A stretch of DNA of 20,671 bases, taken from the NCBI GenBank assembly GCA_016928455.1, contig JAFGKP010000058.1:1-20671 (forward strand). The letters run 5' to 3'. Shown here one piece after another: positions 14,780-20,671 of this stretch. The notes below the pieces were generated by a model. The model was not told the origin of the DNA and did not search any database. It saw only the letters and a program-made list of their open reading frames with translations. How positions within the stretch are numbered: the first letter of the stretch is position 1; each line of letters starts with the position of its first letter. A program made the position numbers and the translations under genes. The DNA comes from Methanomicrobia archaeon (GTDB lineage: Archaea > Halobacteriota > Syntropharchaeia > Alkanophagales > Methanospirareceae).

Positions 14780-16543
14780 ATGTGCGGCATAATTGGGTAC
14801 ATCGGACTCAAGCAAGCGTTTCCTTACCTTGTGGGCGGTCTGGAGCAGCTGGAATATCGTGGCTACGATTCCGCCGGTATTGCGCTCTGCGCGGATGAGT
14901 TGCGTATCCAGAAAGCTGTGGGGAAATTGAGTGAGATCTCATTCGAAGCTGGTGAGGGGACGATAGGGATCGCGCATACCCGATGGGCGACGCACGGTAA
15001 AGTCTCTATAGAGAACGCGCACCCGCATACGGACTGCGGAAATGAGATTGCGATCGTTCATAACGGGATAGTAGAGAATTACCGGGAACTGAAAGCGTGT
15101 TTGATCGAGAACGGGCATACGTTCAGGTCTGAAACGGACTCCGAGACGATTGCGCACCTCATAGAGGAGTTCATGAAGCGTGGCTTCGAGTTTGAGGATG
15201 CGTTTCGTAACGCGTTGCGACTCCTCGAAGGGAGCTATACCATCCTCGCGATACGGAAAGGCGAGCGAAAGCTTCTGGGCGCGCGAAAAGGCTCACGGTC
15301 ACTCTGTATCGGTATCGCAGCAGATGGTATCTTCCCCTCTTCAGATGTGCTCGCGTTTCTGGAGTGGACCGATAAAGTCATTTATCTGCGAAGTGGCGAT
15401 GTCTTTGTCGCGGATGATAATCAGACTGTACGAATTTACAATATGGCTGAGGGCCGAGCGGTAACACGCCCAGTTGACTGCATAACGTGCAGTACGGAGG
15501 ATGCAAAGAAGTGTGGGTTCGATCATTTCATGCTAAAAGAACTCAGTGAGCAGGATGAGACGGTGCTCAGAGCTATACAGCAAGAGGAAGAAGGAGTTAG
15601 AAGTATCTGTGATACGATGCGGCACGCGTTTGGGACGTTCTTCATCGGCTGCGGCTCCAGTTATCACGCGTGTCTGGCGGGCAGCTATATCTTCTCGAAG
15701 ATCGCGAAGGTGCACGTGAATACGGTTCTGGCCTCGGAGTTCGAGCATTATGAGGACTTTTTAACGGATAATACGCTGGTATTGGCCATCTCGCAATCGG
15801 GCGAGACCGCGGATGTTCTTGATGCAGTGAACGCGGCTAAGCGCCGAGGGAGCACGGTTGTGGGTATCGTGAACCGCGAGGGTTCGATCCTCACGCGAGA
15901 GAGTGATGCACTCCTGATGATGAACAGCGGGCTTGAACTCTGCGTGCTCTCCACGAAGACGTACACGTCTCAGGTCGTGCTCATGGCCATGCTCGCTTAT
16001 GCTCTGGCGGATAAGTACGAGGAGGGTTTAAAGAAGCTCGGTGGCCTGTATCTCGATATTTTTAATCTGACCTCGCGATCAATGCGTGATTATCTGGAGC
16101 AGCTCGCCGAGCTACTCTACGATAAGGATCATATTTATCTTATCGGTCGTGAGCTACAGTATGCAACGGCGTTAGAAGCGGCATTGAAGATAAAGGAGGT
16201 CTCGTACATCCATGCGGAGGCGTTCGCCGGTGGCGAGCTGAAGCACGGGCCGCTAGCGCTGATCGAGGAAGGCACCCCGTGCATCGTCTTCGTTGCCGCG
16301 GAGAACAAGGCGAAGATCCTGTCGAACGCGGAGGAGATAAAGAGCCGCGGGGGGTATATCATTGGGGTCGCTCCGGAACGCGAAGCGATCTTCGATTTCT
16401 GGATCAAAGTCCCGGAAGCGGAGGAGCTGAACCCGATTATTCAGATTATTCCGATGCAGGTGCTCGCCTACGAGCTCGCGGTGCTGCGCGGGCTCGATCC
16501 TGACAAGCCGCGGAATCTGGCGAAGAGCGTGACAGTGAGCTGA
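14780..16543 (+). CDS. glmS: Glutamine-fructose-6-phosphate aminotransferase (GlmS)
   Basis: Makes glucosamine-6-phosphate from fructose-6-phosphate and glutamine, the first step to UDP-GlcNAc for surface glycans. 587 residues. The glutaminase domain begins MCGIIGYIG, with Cys2 as nucleophile after Met removal, and shows EYRGYDSAGIAL, HTRWATHGKV, NAHPHTD and VHNGIVENY. Two SIS sugar-phosphate domains follow: GCGSSYHACLAGSYIF, SQSGETADVLDAVNAAKRRG, STKTYTSQV, then EALAGG-type EAFAGGELKHGPLALIEEG. The C-terminus LAKSVTVS is the usual one, so the protein is complete. The Cys-containing loop (CITCSTEDAKKCGFDHFMLK) links the domains. Transcribed alone from its own promoter. A short copy of part of its 3' region lies downstream of the insertion sequence. 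Confidence 0.97.
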   Translation: MCGIIGYIGLKQAFPYLVGGLEQLEYRGYDSAGIALCADELRIQKAVGKLSEISFEAGEGTIGIAHTRWATHGKVSIENAHPHTDCGNEIAIVHNGIVENYRELKACLIENGHTFRSETDSETIAHLIEEFMKRGFEFEDAFRNALRLLEGSYTILAIRKGERKLLGARKGSRSLCIGIAADGIFPSSDVLAFLEWTDKVIYLRSGDVFVADDNQTVRIYNMAEGRAVTRPVDCITCSTEDAKKCGFDHFMLKELSEQDETVLRAIQQEEEGVRSICDTMRHAFGTFFIGCGSSYHACLAGSYIFSKIAKVHVNTVLASEFEHYEDFLTDNTLVLAISQSGETADVLDAVNAAKRRGSTVVGIVNREGSILTRESDALLMMNSGLELCVLSTKTYTSQVVLMAMLAYALADKYEEGLKKLGGLYLDIFNLTSRSMRDYLEQLAELLYDKDHIYLIGRELQYATALEAALKIKEVSYIHAEAFAGGELKHGPLALIEEGTPCIVFVAAENKAKILSNAEEIKSRGGYIIGVAPEREAIFDFWIKVPEAEELNPIIQIIPMQVLAYELAVLRGLDPDKPRNLAKSVTVS

Positions 16544-16554
16544 ACGCAACGAAC

Positions 16555-16590
16555 TAAATTCCAAATATCAAATATCCAAATTTTAATGTT
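16555..16590. repeat. CAAAT-rich short tandem patch, copy 1
   Basis: Just after glmS, the run TTCCAAATATCAAATATCC followed by AAATTTTAA is built of imperfect CAAATATC/CCAAAT units. A similar patch is at 19154-19199. Both lie in intergenic DNA close to insertion sequences. Their role is unknown; they may be slippage-grown simple sequence or a dispersed intergenic repeat. Confidence 0.5.
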
Positions 16591-16675
16591 CAAAACAGGC
16601 CAAAATTCGTTTGTTGCTCAAGCACGACCCTCTGGCGCGGATTAAGGGTGCGAAGGCATCCCGTGAATCGCTTAA

Positions 16676-16702
16676 CCTTAACTCTTCCATCTTTAGGGAA
16701 TA
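16676..16702 (+). repeat. Left terminal inverted repeat of the IS1634-type element
   Basis: CCTTAACTC at 16676-16684 and TTTAGGGAATA at 16692-16702 match the inverted right end. Positions between them differ. Lies directly after the GCTTA duplication. Confidence 0.8.
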
Positions 16703-16770
16703 ACCCGCAATAAGTGGGTATTCTCGCGGTGGCATTCACCTTCTGGCAGCTTATGAGAAGGGACCGCAGG

Positions 16771-16799
16771 CTTTTTATATTATACCCTAATAGGGTATA
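16771..16799 (+). promoter_or_regulatory. Transposase promoter covered by a perfect palindrome
   Basis: CTTTTTATATTA (16771-16782) is a strong TATA box centred about 25 bases before the transposase ATG, so the message should start at or next to the ATG. Directly between them is TATACCCTA-A-TAGGGTATA (16781-16799), a perfect palindrome with 9-base arms. Its position between TATA box and start site fits an operator that blocks initiation. Confidence 0.65.
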
Positions 16800-16801
16800 C
16801 T

Positions 16802-18217
16802 ATGGAAGCGTGGGTCCATGAGTGGGTTCGGAAGAAGCGAGAAGATGGTGAACGGGGTATTGAAATAAAGCACTTTGGGAACTCCTACTATGTTTACCGT
16901 TCCACTACCGTCTGGGATAAGGAAGCGAAGAAAAGAAGGAAACGATCTGTCTATCTCGGTAAACTCGATAAGGAGCGGGGATTTATCAAACGAGAACGTG
17001 AAACCCCCAGTTTCAAGCCAAAGAGCATACGACAGCACGGCAATGCCATGTTGCTCCATCACGCGATGGGGGATATCCTCCCCCTACTTAGAGAAAGCTT
17101 TGACGAGTACTGGCAGGAGATTTACGCGCTCGCGATTACCCGCATGCTGGGCATGACGCCCTTGAAACGGGTAGAAAACGTGTGGGAGCGGCTCTACGAC
17201 CCCTATAAGCTCACGCCGAGGCTCAGCCCGAAGCTGCTTGCCGTGGTGTTACGAGATGTGGGTGCCGATCGGAGTGGGCAGAGCATCATCTTCAGAGAGC
17301 TTGCGAGGAACGGACGGCAGTTCGTCTACGATCTGAGTGTCGTTTTCACGCGGTCTGAGGGTATCAACTTCGCTGAGCTGGGCTACAATAAAGGCCACAT
17401 CTATCTCCCTCAGATCCAGATTGCGCTCCTCTACGCGGTAGATACCTGCCTACCAACCATGATTCGGGCGCTACCAGGCTCAGTGAAGGATATCACCACG
17501 CTCACTGCCTCACTCAGCGAAGTTGAAATCGATGGAAAGATCCTCATCCTTGACCGGGGCTTCTTCTCTGAGGATGTGGCAGCATTTCTGCTTCAACACG
17601 AGATAGCCTTCCTCCGCCCTGCAAAGAGAAACAGCGCACTCTATGGGGTACGGATTCACCTCACCCAGCACTTCTTCTACCGCGAACGGCTGATCAGGTA
17701 TGGAAAGCGGCGTCAAGAGGCGTATTTCCTCTACCTCTTCGAAGACGCGGTCCTTCGGATGGAAGAGGAGAAGACACTGTTCAAACGACTTGACGAGCGT
17801 AAAATTACCCGCGAGGAGTTCGAAAAGGGGCGTAAAAACGCGGGAAGAATGCTCATCCTCTCGAGTTTAGACCGGGTGGGCGAAGATATTTTCATGATGT
17901 ACAAGCAGCGCGGGCATGTAGAGACGCAGTTTGATAGCTATAAAAACGTGTTGCACGCCGACCGGATGTATCTCCAGGATGATGAGAGCGTCTTCGGACA
18001 TCTCTTCATCTCCTTTCTGGCCCTCTACGGCTACTGCAAGCTCGAGAAGGTGCTCAAAAAGGCCGGGCTGCTCCGAAGGTACTCGCCTGCTGACGTGCTT
18101 GAGGAATTCTCAAAGGTGTATCTCTTCACCGACGGTACTCAGGAGGTAATCTCGGAGATTCCGAAAAAAATCGCTGAGCTCGAAGCGAAGATGGGGGTTG
18201 ATGTATTCCCTAAATGA
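16802..18217 (+). CDS. IS1634/IS4-type DDE transposase
   Basis: 471-residue DDE transposase, full length for the family. The N-terminal part has DNA-binding features (YVYRSTTVWDKEAKKRRKRS, then VYLGKLDKERGF). The RNase H-like core has catalytic Asp177 in FVYDLSVVFT, Asp251 in ILILDRGFFSEDVA, and Glu374 in YKQRGHVETQFDSYKN; this Y-(2)-R-(3)-E pattern is typical of IS4-superfamily enzymes. The segment between Asp251 and Glu374 is the beta-strand insertion domain. The frame is intact with all three acidic residues, so the enzyme may be active. The ATG directly follows the palindromic operator, with no ribosome site; a leaderless message is likely. Confidence 0.92.
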   Translation: MEAWVHEWVRKKREDGERGIEIKHFGNSYYVYRSTTVWDKEAKKRRKRSVYLGKLDKERGFIKRERETPSFKPKSIRQHGNAMLLHHAMGDILPLLRESFDEYWQEIYALAITRMLGMTPLKRVENVWERLYDPYKLTPRLSPKLLAVVLRDVGADRSGQSIIFRELARNGRQFVYDLSVVFTRSEGINFAELGYNKGHIYLPQIQIALLYAVDTCLPTMIRALPGSVKDITTLTASLSEVEIDGKILILDRGFFSEDVAAFLLQHEIAFLRPAKRNSALYGVRIHLTQHFFYRERLIRYGKRRQEAYFLYLFEDAVLRMEEEKTLFKRLDERKITREEFEKGRKNAGRMLILSSLDRVGEDIFMMYKQRGHVETQFDSYKNVLHADRMYLQDDESVFGHLFISFLALYGYCKLEKVLKKAGLLRRYSPADVLEEFSKVYLFTDGTQEVISEIPKKIAELEAKMGVDVFPK

Positions 18218-18229
18218 GCGGAGTTAAGG
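18204..18229 (+). repeat. Right terminal inverted repeat of the IS1634-type element
   Basis: TATTCCCTAAA (18204-18214) and GAGTTAAGG (18221-18229) are the inverted counterpart of the left end. The repeat includes the last transposase codons and its TGA stop at 18215-18217. GCTTA follows at once. Confidence 0.8.
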
Positions 18230-18251
18230 GCTTATGTTACGAGGAGATTAA

Positions 18252-18289
18252 CGAAGATCTTCTTCTCGAACGCGGAGGAGGCAAAGAGC
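18252..18289 (+). pseudogene. Short duplicate fragment of the glmS 3' region
   Basis: The segment matches glmS 16311-16346. Identical stretches: CGAAGATC, the 15-base TCGAACGCGGAGGAG, and AAAGAGC, with a 3-base insertion between the first two. In the same frame it would read KIFFSNAEEAKSE, against KILSNAEEIKS in GlmS. It is cut from glmS by the insertion sequence and about 200 further bases. Probably a remnant of a former glmS-like copy or a local duplication. Confidence 0.5.
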
Positions 18290-18347
18290 GAAACTGCATG
18301 CTGACCGCGACGGATGGCTTGGACGGGTTTATTAACGGCGAGTATCT

Positions 18348-18361
18348 ACTTTACTATTATA
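18348..18361 (+). promoter_or_regulatory. Probable promoter of the HEPN-MNT pair
   Basis: TTTACTATTATACC is TATA-like and lies about 70 bases before the HEPN ATG, giving a leader of about 45 bases. The remaining sequence between the insertion sequence and the HEPN gene has no gene apart from the glmS-like fragment. Confidence 0.4.
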
Positions 18362-18424
18362 CCATTCTCTGAGCTGACCTGAGGAAGAAGCTCTGAAGAT
18401 TAATATGGAGCTTGAGCGCTAACT

Positions 18425-18814
18425 ATGCCAGAGAGAAGCAAAGACTGGATGGATCAAGCAGAGCGTGATTTACACGTAGCGGAAGAGCTGTTGCATGATG
18501 AAATATATGAATGGTCCTGTTTTATCGCGCACCAAGCGGCGGAGAAAGCGTTGAAAGCGATATTCCAGAAGTTCCATGCGGTTGCCTGGGGTCATTCGAT
18601 TTTAGAGCTTTTAAAAGCACTTGCGCGGCGCGAGGCGGTACATGACGACCTGTTTCAGTGTGCCAGGAGTTTAGATAAATATTACGTCCCCACCAGATAT
18701 CCGAATGGTTTTGAATCCGGAAGTCCGTACGAATATTTCACGCAGGAGGATGCGGAGCATGCAATCGTTTATAGTCGAAGAATCATGGAATTCTGTCAAG
18801 ATCTTCTGGCTTGA
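18425..18814 (+). CDS. HEPN domain protein (toxin-type partner of MNT)
   Basis: Four-helix HEPN protein of 129 residues, usual size. Typical marks: KDWMDQAERDLHVAEELL at the start, WSCFIAHQAAEKALKAIF in helix 2, GHSILELLKAL in helix 3, and LDKYYVPTRYPNG before the last helix. HEPN proteins paired with MNT enzymes act as RNases or as targets of the partner's nucleotidyl transfer. A R-x4-H spacing occurs once (Arg68 to His73), but not at the place where the RNase motif is expected, so activity is open. The MNT gene starts inside its 3' end, indicating coupled translation. Confidence 0.88.
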   Translation: MPERSKDWMDQAERDLHVAEELLHDEIYEWSCFIAHQAAEKALKAIFQKFHAVAWGHSILELLKALARREAVHDDLFQCARSLDKYYVPTRYPNGFESGSPYEYFTQEDAEHAIVYSRRIMEFCQDLLA

Positions 18815-19121
18815 CCAGGAGCGCTTGCGAGCAGAGCTGTGTAGAACCGCCCAGAAAGTGGGAGAGCGTGATCAGAATGTCGTAAAGATCATTTTATTTG
18901 GATCGCTTGCGGAGAACCGTGCTGTACCGGGCAGTGACGCGGATATTTTGCTTGTATTGAAACGTTCCAGTGCGCCGTTTTTGAAGCGAATAGAAGAGTG
19001 GAGCGAGAAGTTCGCCGTGGATTTCCCGATCGAACTTTTCCCATACACCGAAGAGGAGTTAGATAATCCTGTTGTGCAGAATGCGATGGCCAAGGGTATT
19101 ACCTTATTTGAGCGACAGTAA
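18759..19121 (+). CDS. MNT-type nucleotidyltransferase (antitoxin-type partner of HEPN)
   Basis: Minimal nucleotidyltransferase. In HEPN-MNT pairs it neutralises the HEPN partner, in some cases by AMP transfer. Motif: LFGSLAENRAVPGSDADILL, with Gly48-Ser49 and Asp60, Asp62 of the G-S...D-x-D site. A third acidic residue is probably the Glu in FPIELFPY. The start is set at ATG 18759, eight or nine bases after GGAGG; an ATG at 18750 and a longer frame from 18705 lie inside the HEPN gene and have no better ribosome site. With this start the product has 120 residues and overlaps HEPN by 56 bases, longer than usual, giving a 20-residue leader of unknown use before the domain. Confidence 0.87.
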   Translation: MQSFIVEESWNSVKIFWLDQERLRAELCRTAQKVGERDQNVVKIILFGSLAENRAVPGSDADILLVLKRSSAPFLKRIEEWSEKFAVDFPIELFPYTEEELDNPVVQNAMAKGITLFERQ

Positions 19122-19153
19122 GAATAGAACGCATGGGCTACCATGCAGCGGGC

Positions 19154-19199
19154 ACTTGTAAATTACAAATTCCAAATTCCAAATAACAAATAACAAACA
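19154..19199. repeat. CAAAT-rich short tandem patch, copy 2
   Basis: Contains ACAAATTCCAAATTCCAAAT followed by AACAAATAACAAACAC. It is built of CAAATTC/CAAATAA units like copy 1 at 16555. It ends only a few bases before the left inverted repeat of the IS110 element, so it may have been the insertion target or be part of the element's edge. Confidence 0.55.
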
Positions 19200-19205
19200 C
19201 CTATG

Positions 19206-19402
19206 TTAAGTCCGCCTTATTGTTCTCTTATTCCTCCTCTGTAGTTAACCTTTTCGTCACTCCCGTCAGATCTTCCAGGACAAGACATACACCTATTCGC
19301 GGTCTCTGGCCGCACTATGGCTGACTTCGTCCTTGGATAGCTCTGCGCTCTAATCAAAATCTCGCGGTCGCCGCCGCATGTTTGTTACCAGAGTCCGCAG
19401 CG
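19206..19402 (-). ncRNA. Candidate guide (bridge/seek) RNA region of the IS110 element
   Basis: Non-coding segment between the transposase stop and the left inverted repeat, in the place where IS1111-type elements encode their guide RNA. In transposase orientation TCCAAGGAC (complement of 19329-19337) can pair with GTCCTGGA (complement of 19274-19281) with one bulge, closing a loop of about 47 bases. Inside this loop GCGG-ccagaga-CCGC forms a further hairpin. A third possible hairpin, GCGG-cga-CCGC, lies nearer the gene. Guide loops matching target and donor were not identified. Position and folding are seen; RNA function is inferred. Confidence 0.45.
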
Positions 19403-20394
19403 CTATCCTTCGATGCGAAACGGCTCATTATGCTTCAGCATGTAGTAGATCGCCTGGAGGAGCTTTCGCGCAGCAGCGATGATCGCGATCTTCTCGCCCC
19501 GTTTCCGTTTTATCTTCTCATAATGCTTCGCGATCTTACTCTCCGGACACCACTGCACGTGGATCCGTGCCGCCTCAACGAGGATCCAGCGCAGGTATTT
19601 CGAGCCTTCCTTTGTTATTCGCCCGTAATACTGCTCATTGCCGGTTTGATGAACCCGCGGGACGAGGCCCGCATAGGAGAAGACCTGGTCCTCCGTGGGA
19701 AACCTCGATCCATCGCCAATCTCCGAATAGATCACTAATGCAGAATACACGCCGATCCCCTTGATACTGGTCAATAACTTCACCGCCTCGTATCGCGTCC
19801 CTGCCTCTACGATCGCCCGATCCATCTTCTTGAGCTCGTCTTCCACTACCTCGTAGATTGTCAGATACGAGTCAATCACGGTATTATGCAAGCGTCTCAG
19901 CCCCACCTTCCCCTTCTCGGTGAAGCAGTTCTGTCCCTCGCGATACTTGATGTTTTTCCGCCTTAATTCGGTCTTTATCTGGATTTTAAGTCTGCCTCGA
20001 AGTCGTCCCAGCGCGATTCGATGCCGTACCAGATGCCGCAGATCCCGCTGCTCCTTCGGTGGCACATAGGAGGTCGGCAGAAGATCGCCCCGCAGCAAAT
20101 CCGCCAAGATTCGCGCGTCCAGCTTGTCCATTTTGACTTTTGCGTCCGCAATCATCCGTGTCTTCAGTGGATGCGCCACCACAACGTGATGCCCCAGGCT
20201 CTCCAGGAGATCGTAGAAATATTCGTAATTGGTGCTCGCCTCTAACGCGATCTCCAAATGCTCCAAACCCGAAAAGAACTCCTCTATGTCCTCCTGCTCA
20301 GTTGGTATCCGTCCTTCCTTGAGCACGTCGCCCTCGTGTGTACATACGATGGCCTGACAAAAACTCTTATGCAATCTACTCCTGCGAATGCCAC
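19403..20394 (-). pseudogene. IS110 family transposase (DEDD/Ser), frameshifted at its N-terminus
   Basis: Recombinase with an N-terminal RuvC-like DEDD domain and a C-terminal helix-hairpin-helix plus catalytic Ser. Visible: Glu in IALEASTNYEYFYDLLESLG, Asp residues in VKMDKLDARILADLL, helix-hairpin-helix LLTSIKGIGVYSALV, and Ser in RITKEGSKYLRWILVEAAR. The expected start, GVDxHK, is split: GTG 20394 after AGAGGTGGAAAA reads MAFAGVD, while HKSFCQAIVCTHEGDVLKEG continues in another frame. One base is missing near 20372-20376. The long frame reaching 20500 passes through the inverted repeat and is an artefact. As read, the first catalytic Asp is separated from the rest, so the gene is probably inactive unless this is a read error or recoded. 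Confidence 0.85.
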
Positions 20395-20418
20395 TTTTCC
20401 ACCTCTCGCTTCTTAAAG

Positions 20419-20430
20419 AGGCGGACTTAA
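20419..20430 (-). repeat. Subterminal inverted repeat of the IS110 element, transposase 5' side
   Basis: AGGCGGACTTAA is the exact inverse of TTAAGTCCGCCT at 19206-19217. It lies 25 bases upstream of the transposase GTG. Confidence 0.7.
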
Positions 20431-20483
20431 ACATACCATCAAAGACTATTAACATAATGGGATGTGATGTAGTAAGCGAGGAG

Positions 20484-20671
20484 ATGATCACCGAATACAT
20501 CCAAGCGGCGTTGACGAAAGCGAGATACGAGCTTATAGAGGATGAAGAGCCGTATTATGGCGAAGTACCCGAGCTCGTCGGAGTGTGGGCGACGGGGAAA
20601 ACGCTCGAGGAGTGCCGAAAGAATCTGGCTGAGGTGATTGATGGCTGGCTTGTGGTGAGACTGAGGAAAGG
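20484..20671 (+). CDS. HicB-like antitoxin family protein, 3' end outside window
   Basis: The visible 62 residues match the HicB-like family: MITEYIQAALTKARYELIED, then YYGEVPELVGVWATGKTLEE and CRKNLAEVIDGWLVVRLRK. In toxin-antitoxin pairs HicB binds and neutralises HicA, an RNA-cleaving dsRBD-like toxin; many archaeal HicB-like genes stand alone. ATG 20484, next to GCGAGGAG, gives the usual family N-terminus; an in-frame ATG at 20457 would add nine residues and has no ribosome site. It begins about 50 bases past the IS110 repeat; AT-rich CTATTAACATAATG just upstream may be its promoter. Whether hicA follows is not visible. Confidence 0.88.
   Translation, partial: MITEYIQAALTKARYELIEDEEPYYGEVPELVGVWATGKTLEECRKNLAEVIDGWLVVRLRK

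Larger units (their letters stand above)
16675..18229 (+). mobile_element. IS1634-type (IS4 superfamily) insertion sequence, complete
   Basis: About 1555 bases. The left end (16676-16702) reads CCTTAACTC, a 7-base variable part, then TTTAGGGAATA. The right end (18204-18229) holds TATTCCCTAAA and GAGTTAAGG, the inverted counterparts, with one base of difference in spacing. The 5-base GCTTA is found directly outside both ends (16670-16674 and 18230-18234) and fits a target-site duplication. The right terminal repeat overlaps the last codons and stop of the transposase. Intact frame, intact ends and a perfect duplication suggest a recent insertion. Confidence 0.85.
19206..20431 (-). mobile_element. 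IS110 family element, IS1111-like layout
   Basis: The transposase is an IS110-family DEDD recombinase. TTAAGTCCGCCT (19206-19217) is repeated in inverse as AGGCGGACTTAA (20419-20430), flanking the gene. Such subterminal inverted repeats are a mark of the IS1111 subgroup. The long non-coding part lies downstream of the transposase (about 195 bases) while the upstream part is short (about 35 bases), again as in IS1111. The exact ends may lie a few bases outside these repeats, and IS110 elements make no target duplication, so they cannot be fixed here. Confidence 0.75.

Noticed and set aside
16555..19199. CAAAT-rich patches as a CRISPR array
   Set aside because: Units are 6-8 bases with no spacers of constant length and no cas genes nearby.
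20395..20500. Upstream extension of the IS110 transposase to 20500
   Set aside because: It crosses the inverted repeat and lacks the family start; it arises from the frameshift that moved the true GTG start at 20394 out of frame.

Overview
The window comes from an archaeon, most likely a euryarchaeote. It carries archaeal-type TFB, Gar1, Rpo4 (RpoF), a DUF655 protein, Taw3/TYW3-like wybutosine enzyme, archaeal (ApgM-type) phosphoglycerate mutase, archaeal adenosylhomocysteinase and TATA-box promoters with short or absent leaders. A methane- or alkane-cycling lineage such as ANME-1/Syntropharchaeia is a guess from the style of the locus; no marker here proves it.

Layout. (1) 1-5337, minus strand: a tightly packed Mrp/Mbh-type cation/proton antiporter operon, transcribed F-G-E-(MbhD-like)-(MbhE-like)-B-C-D-(A/D-like). 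Most junctions are 4-base ATGA overlaps. The last gene runs off the left edge, so it cannot be seen whether a hydrogenase or other redox module follows. (2) 5338-7036: a divergent promoter, a taw3 gene broken by one frameshift, a tRNA-Asn(GTT), and hisA. (3) 7106-8087: gar1 and a TFB that lacks the zinc ribbon and B-reader. (4) 8145-8802: a decayed membrane-anchored surface-type gene, then about 300 bases without a convincing gene. (5) 9103-10147: rpo4 and DUF655. (6) 10272-16543: housekeeping metabolism (ahcY, apgM, glmS) with a small helical protein, an ADP-ribosylglycohydrolase and an ArsR-type regulator with a C-terminal beta-grasp-like domain. (7) 16544-20671: accessory region with a complete IS1634-type insertion sequence (ends and target duplication visible), a HEPN/MNT pair, an IS110 element of IS1111-like layout whose transposase has an N-terminal frameshift, and the start of a HicB-type gene.

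The points most worth following are: the IS110/IS1111-like element, with inverted subterminal repeats and a roughly 195-base structured non-coding segment that is a candidate guide (bridge/seek) RNA; the minimal TFB in the gar1-tfb position; the frameshifted taw3; the IS1634-type transposase promoter covered by a 9-bp-arm palindrome; and an MbhE-like antiporter subunit with an insertion of about 85 residues. I did not find a clearly new multi-gene defence or metabolic system; the guide RNA candidate is the nearest to one.
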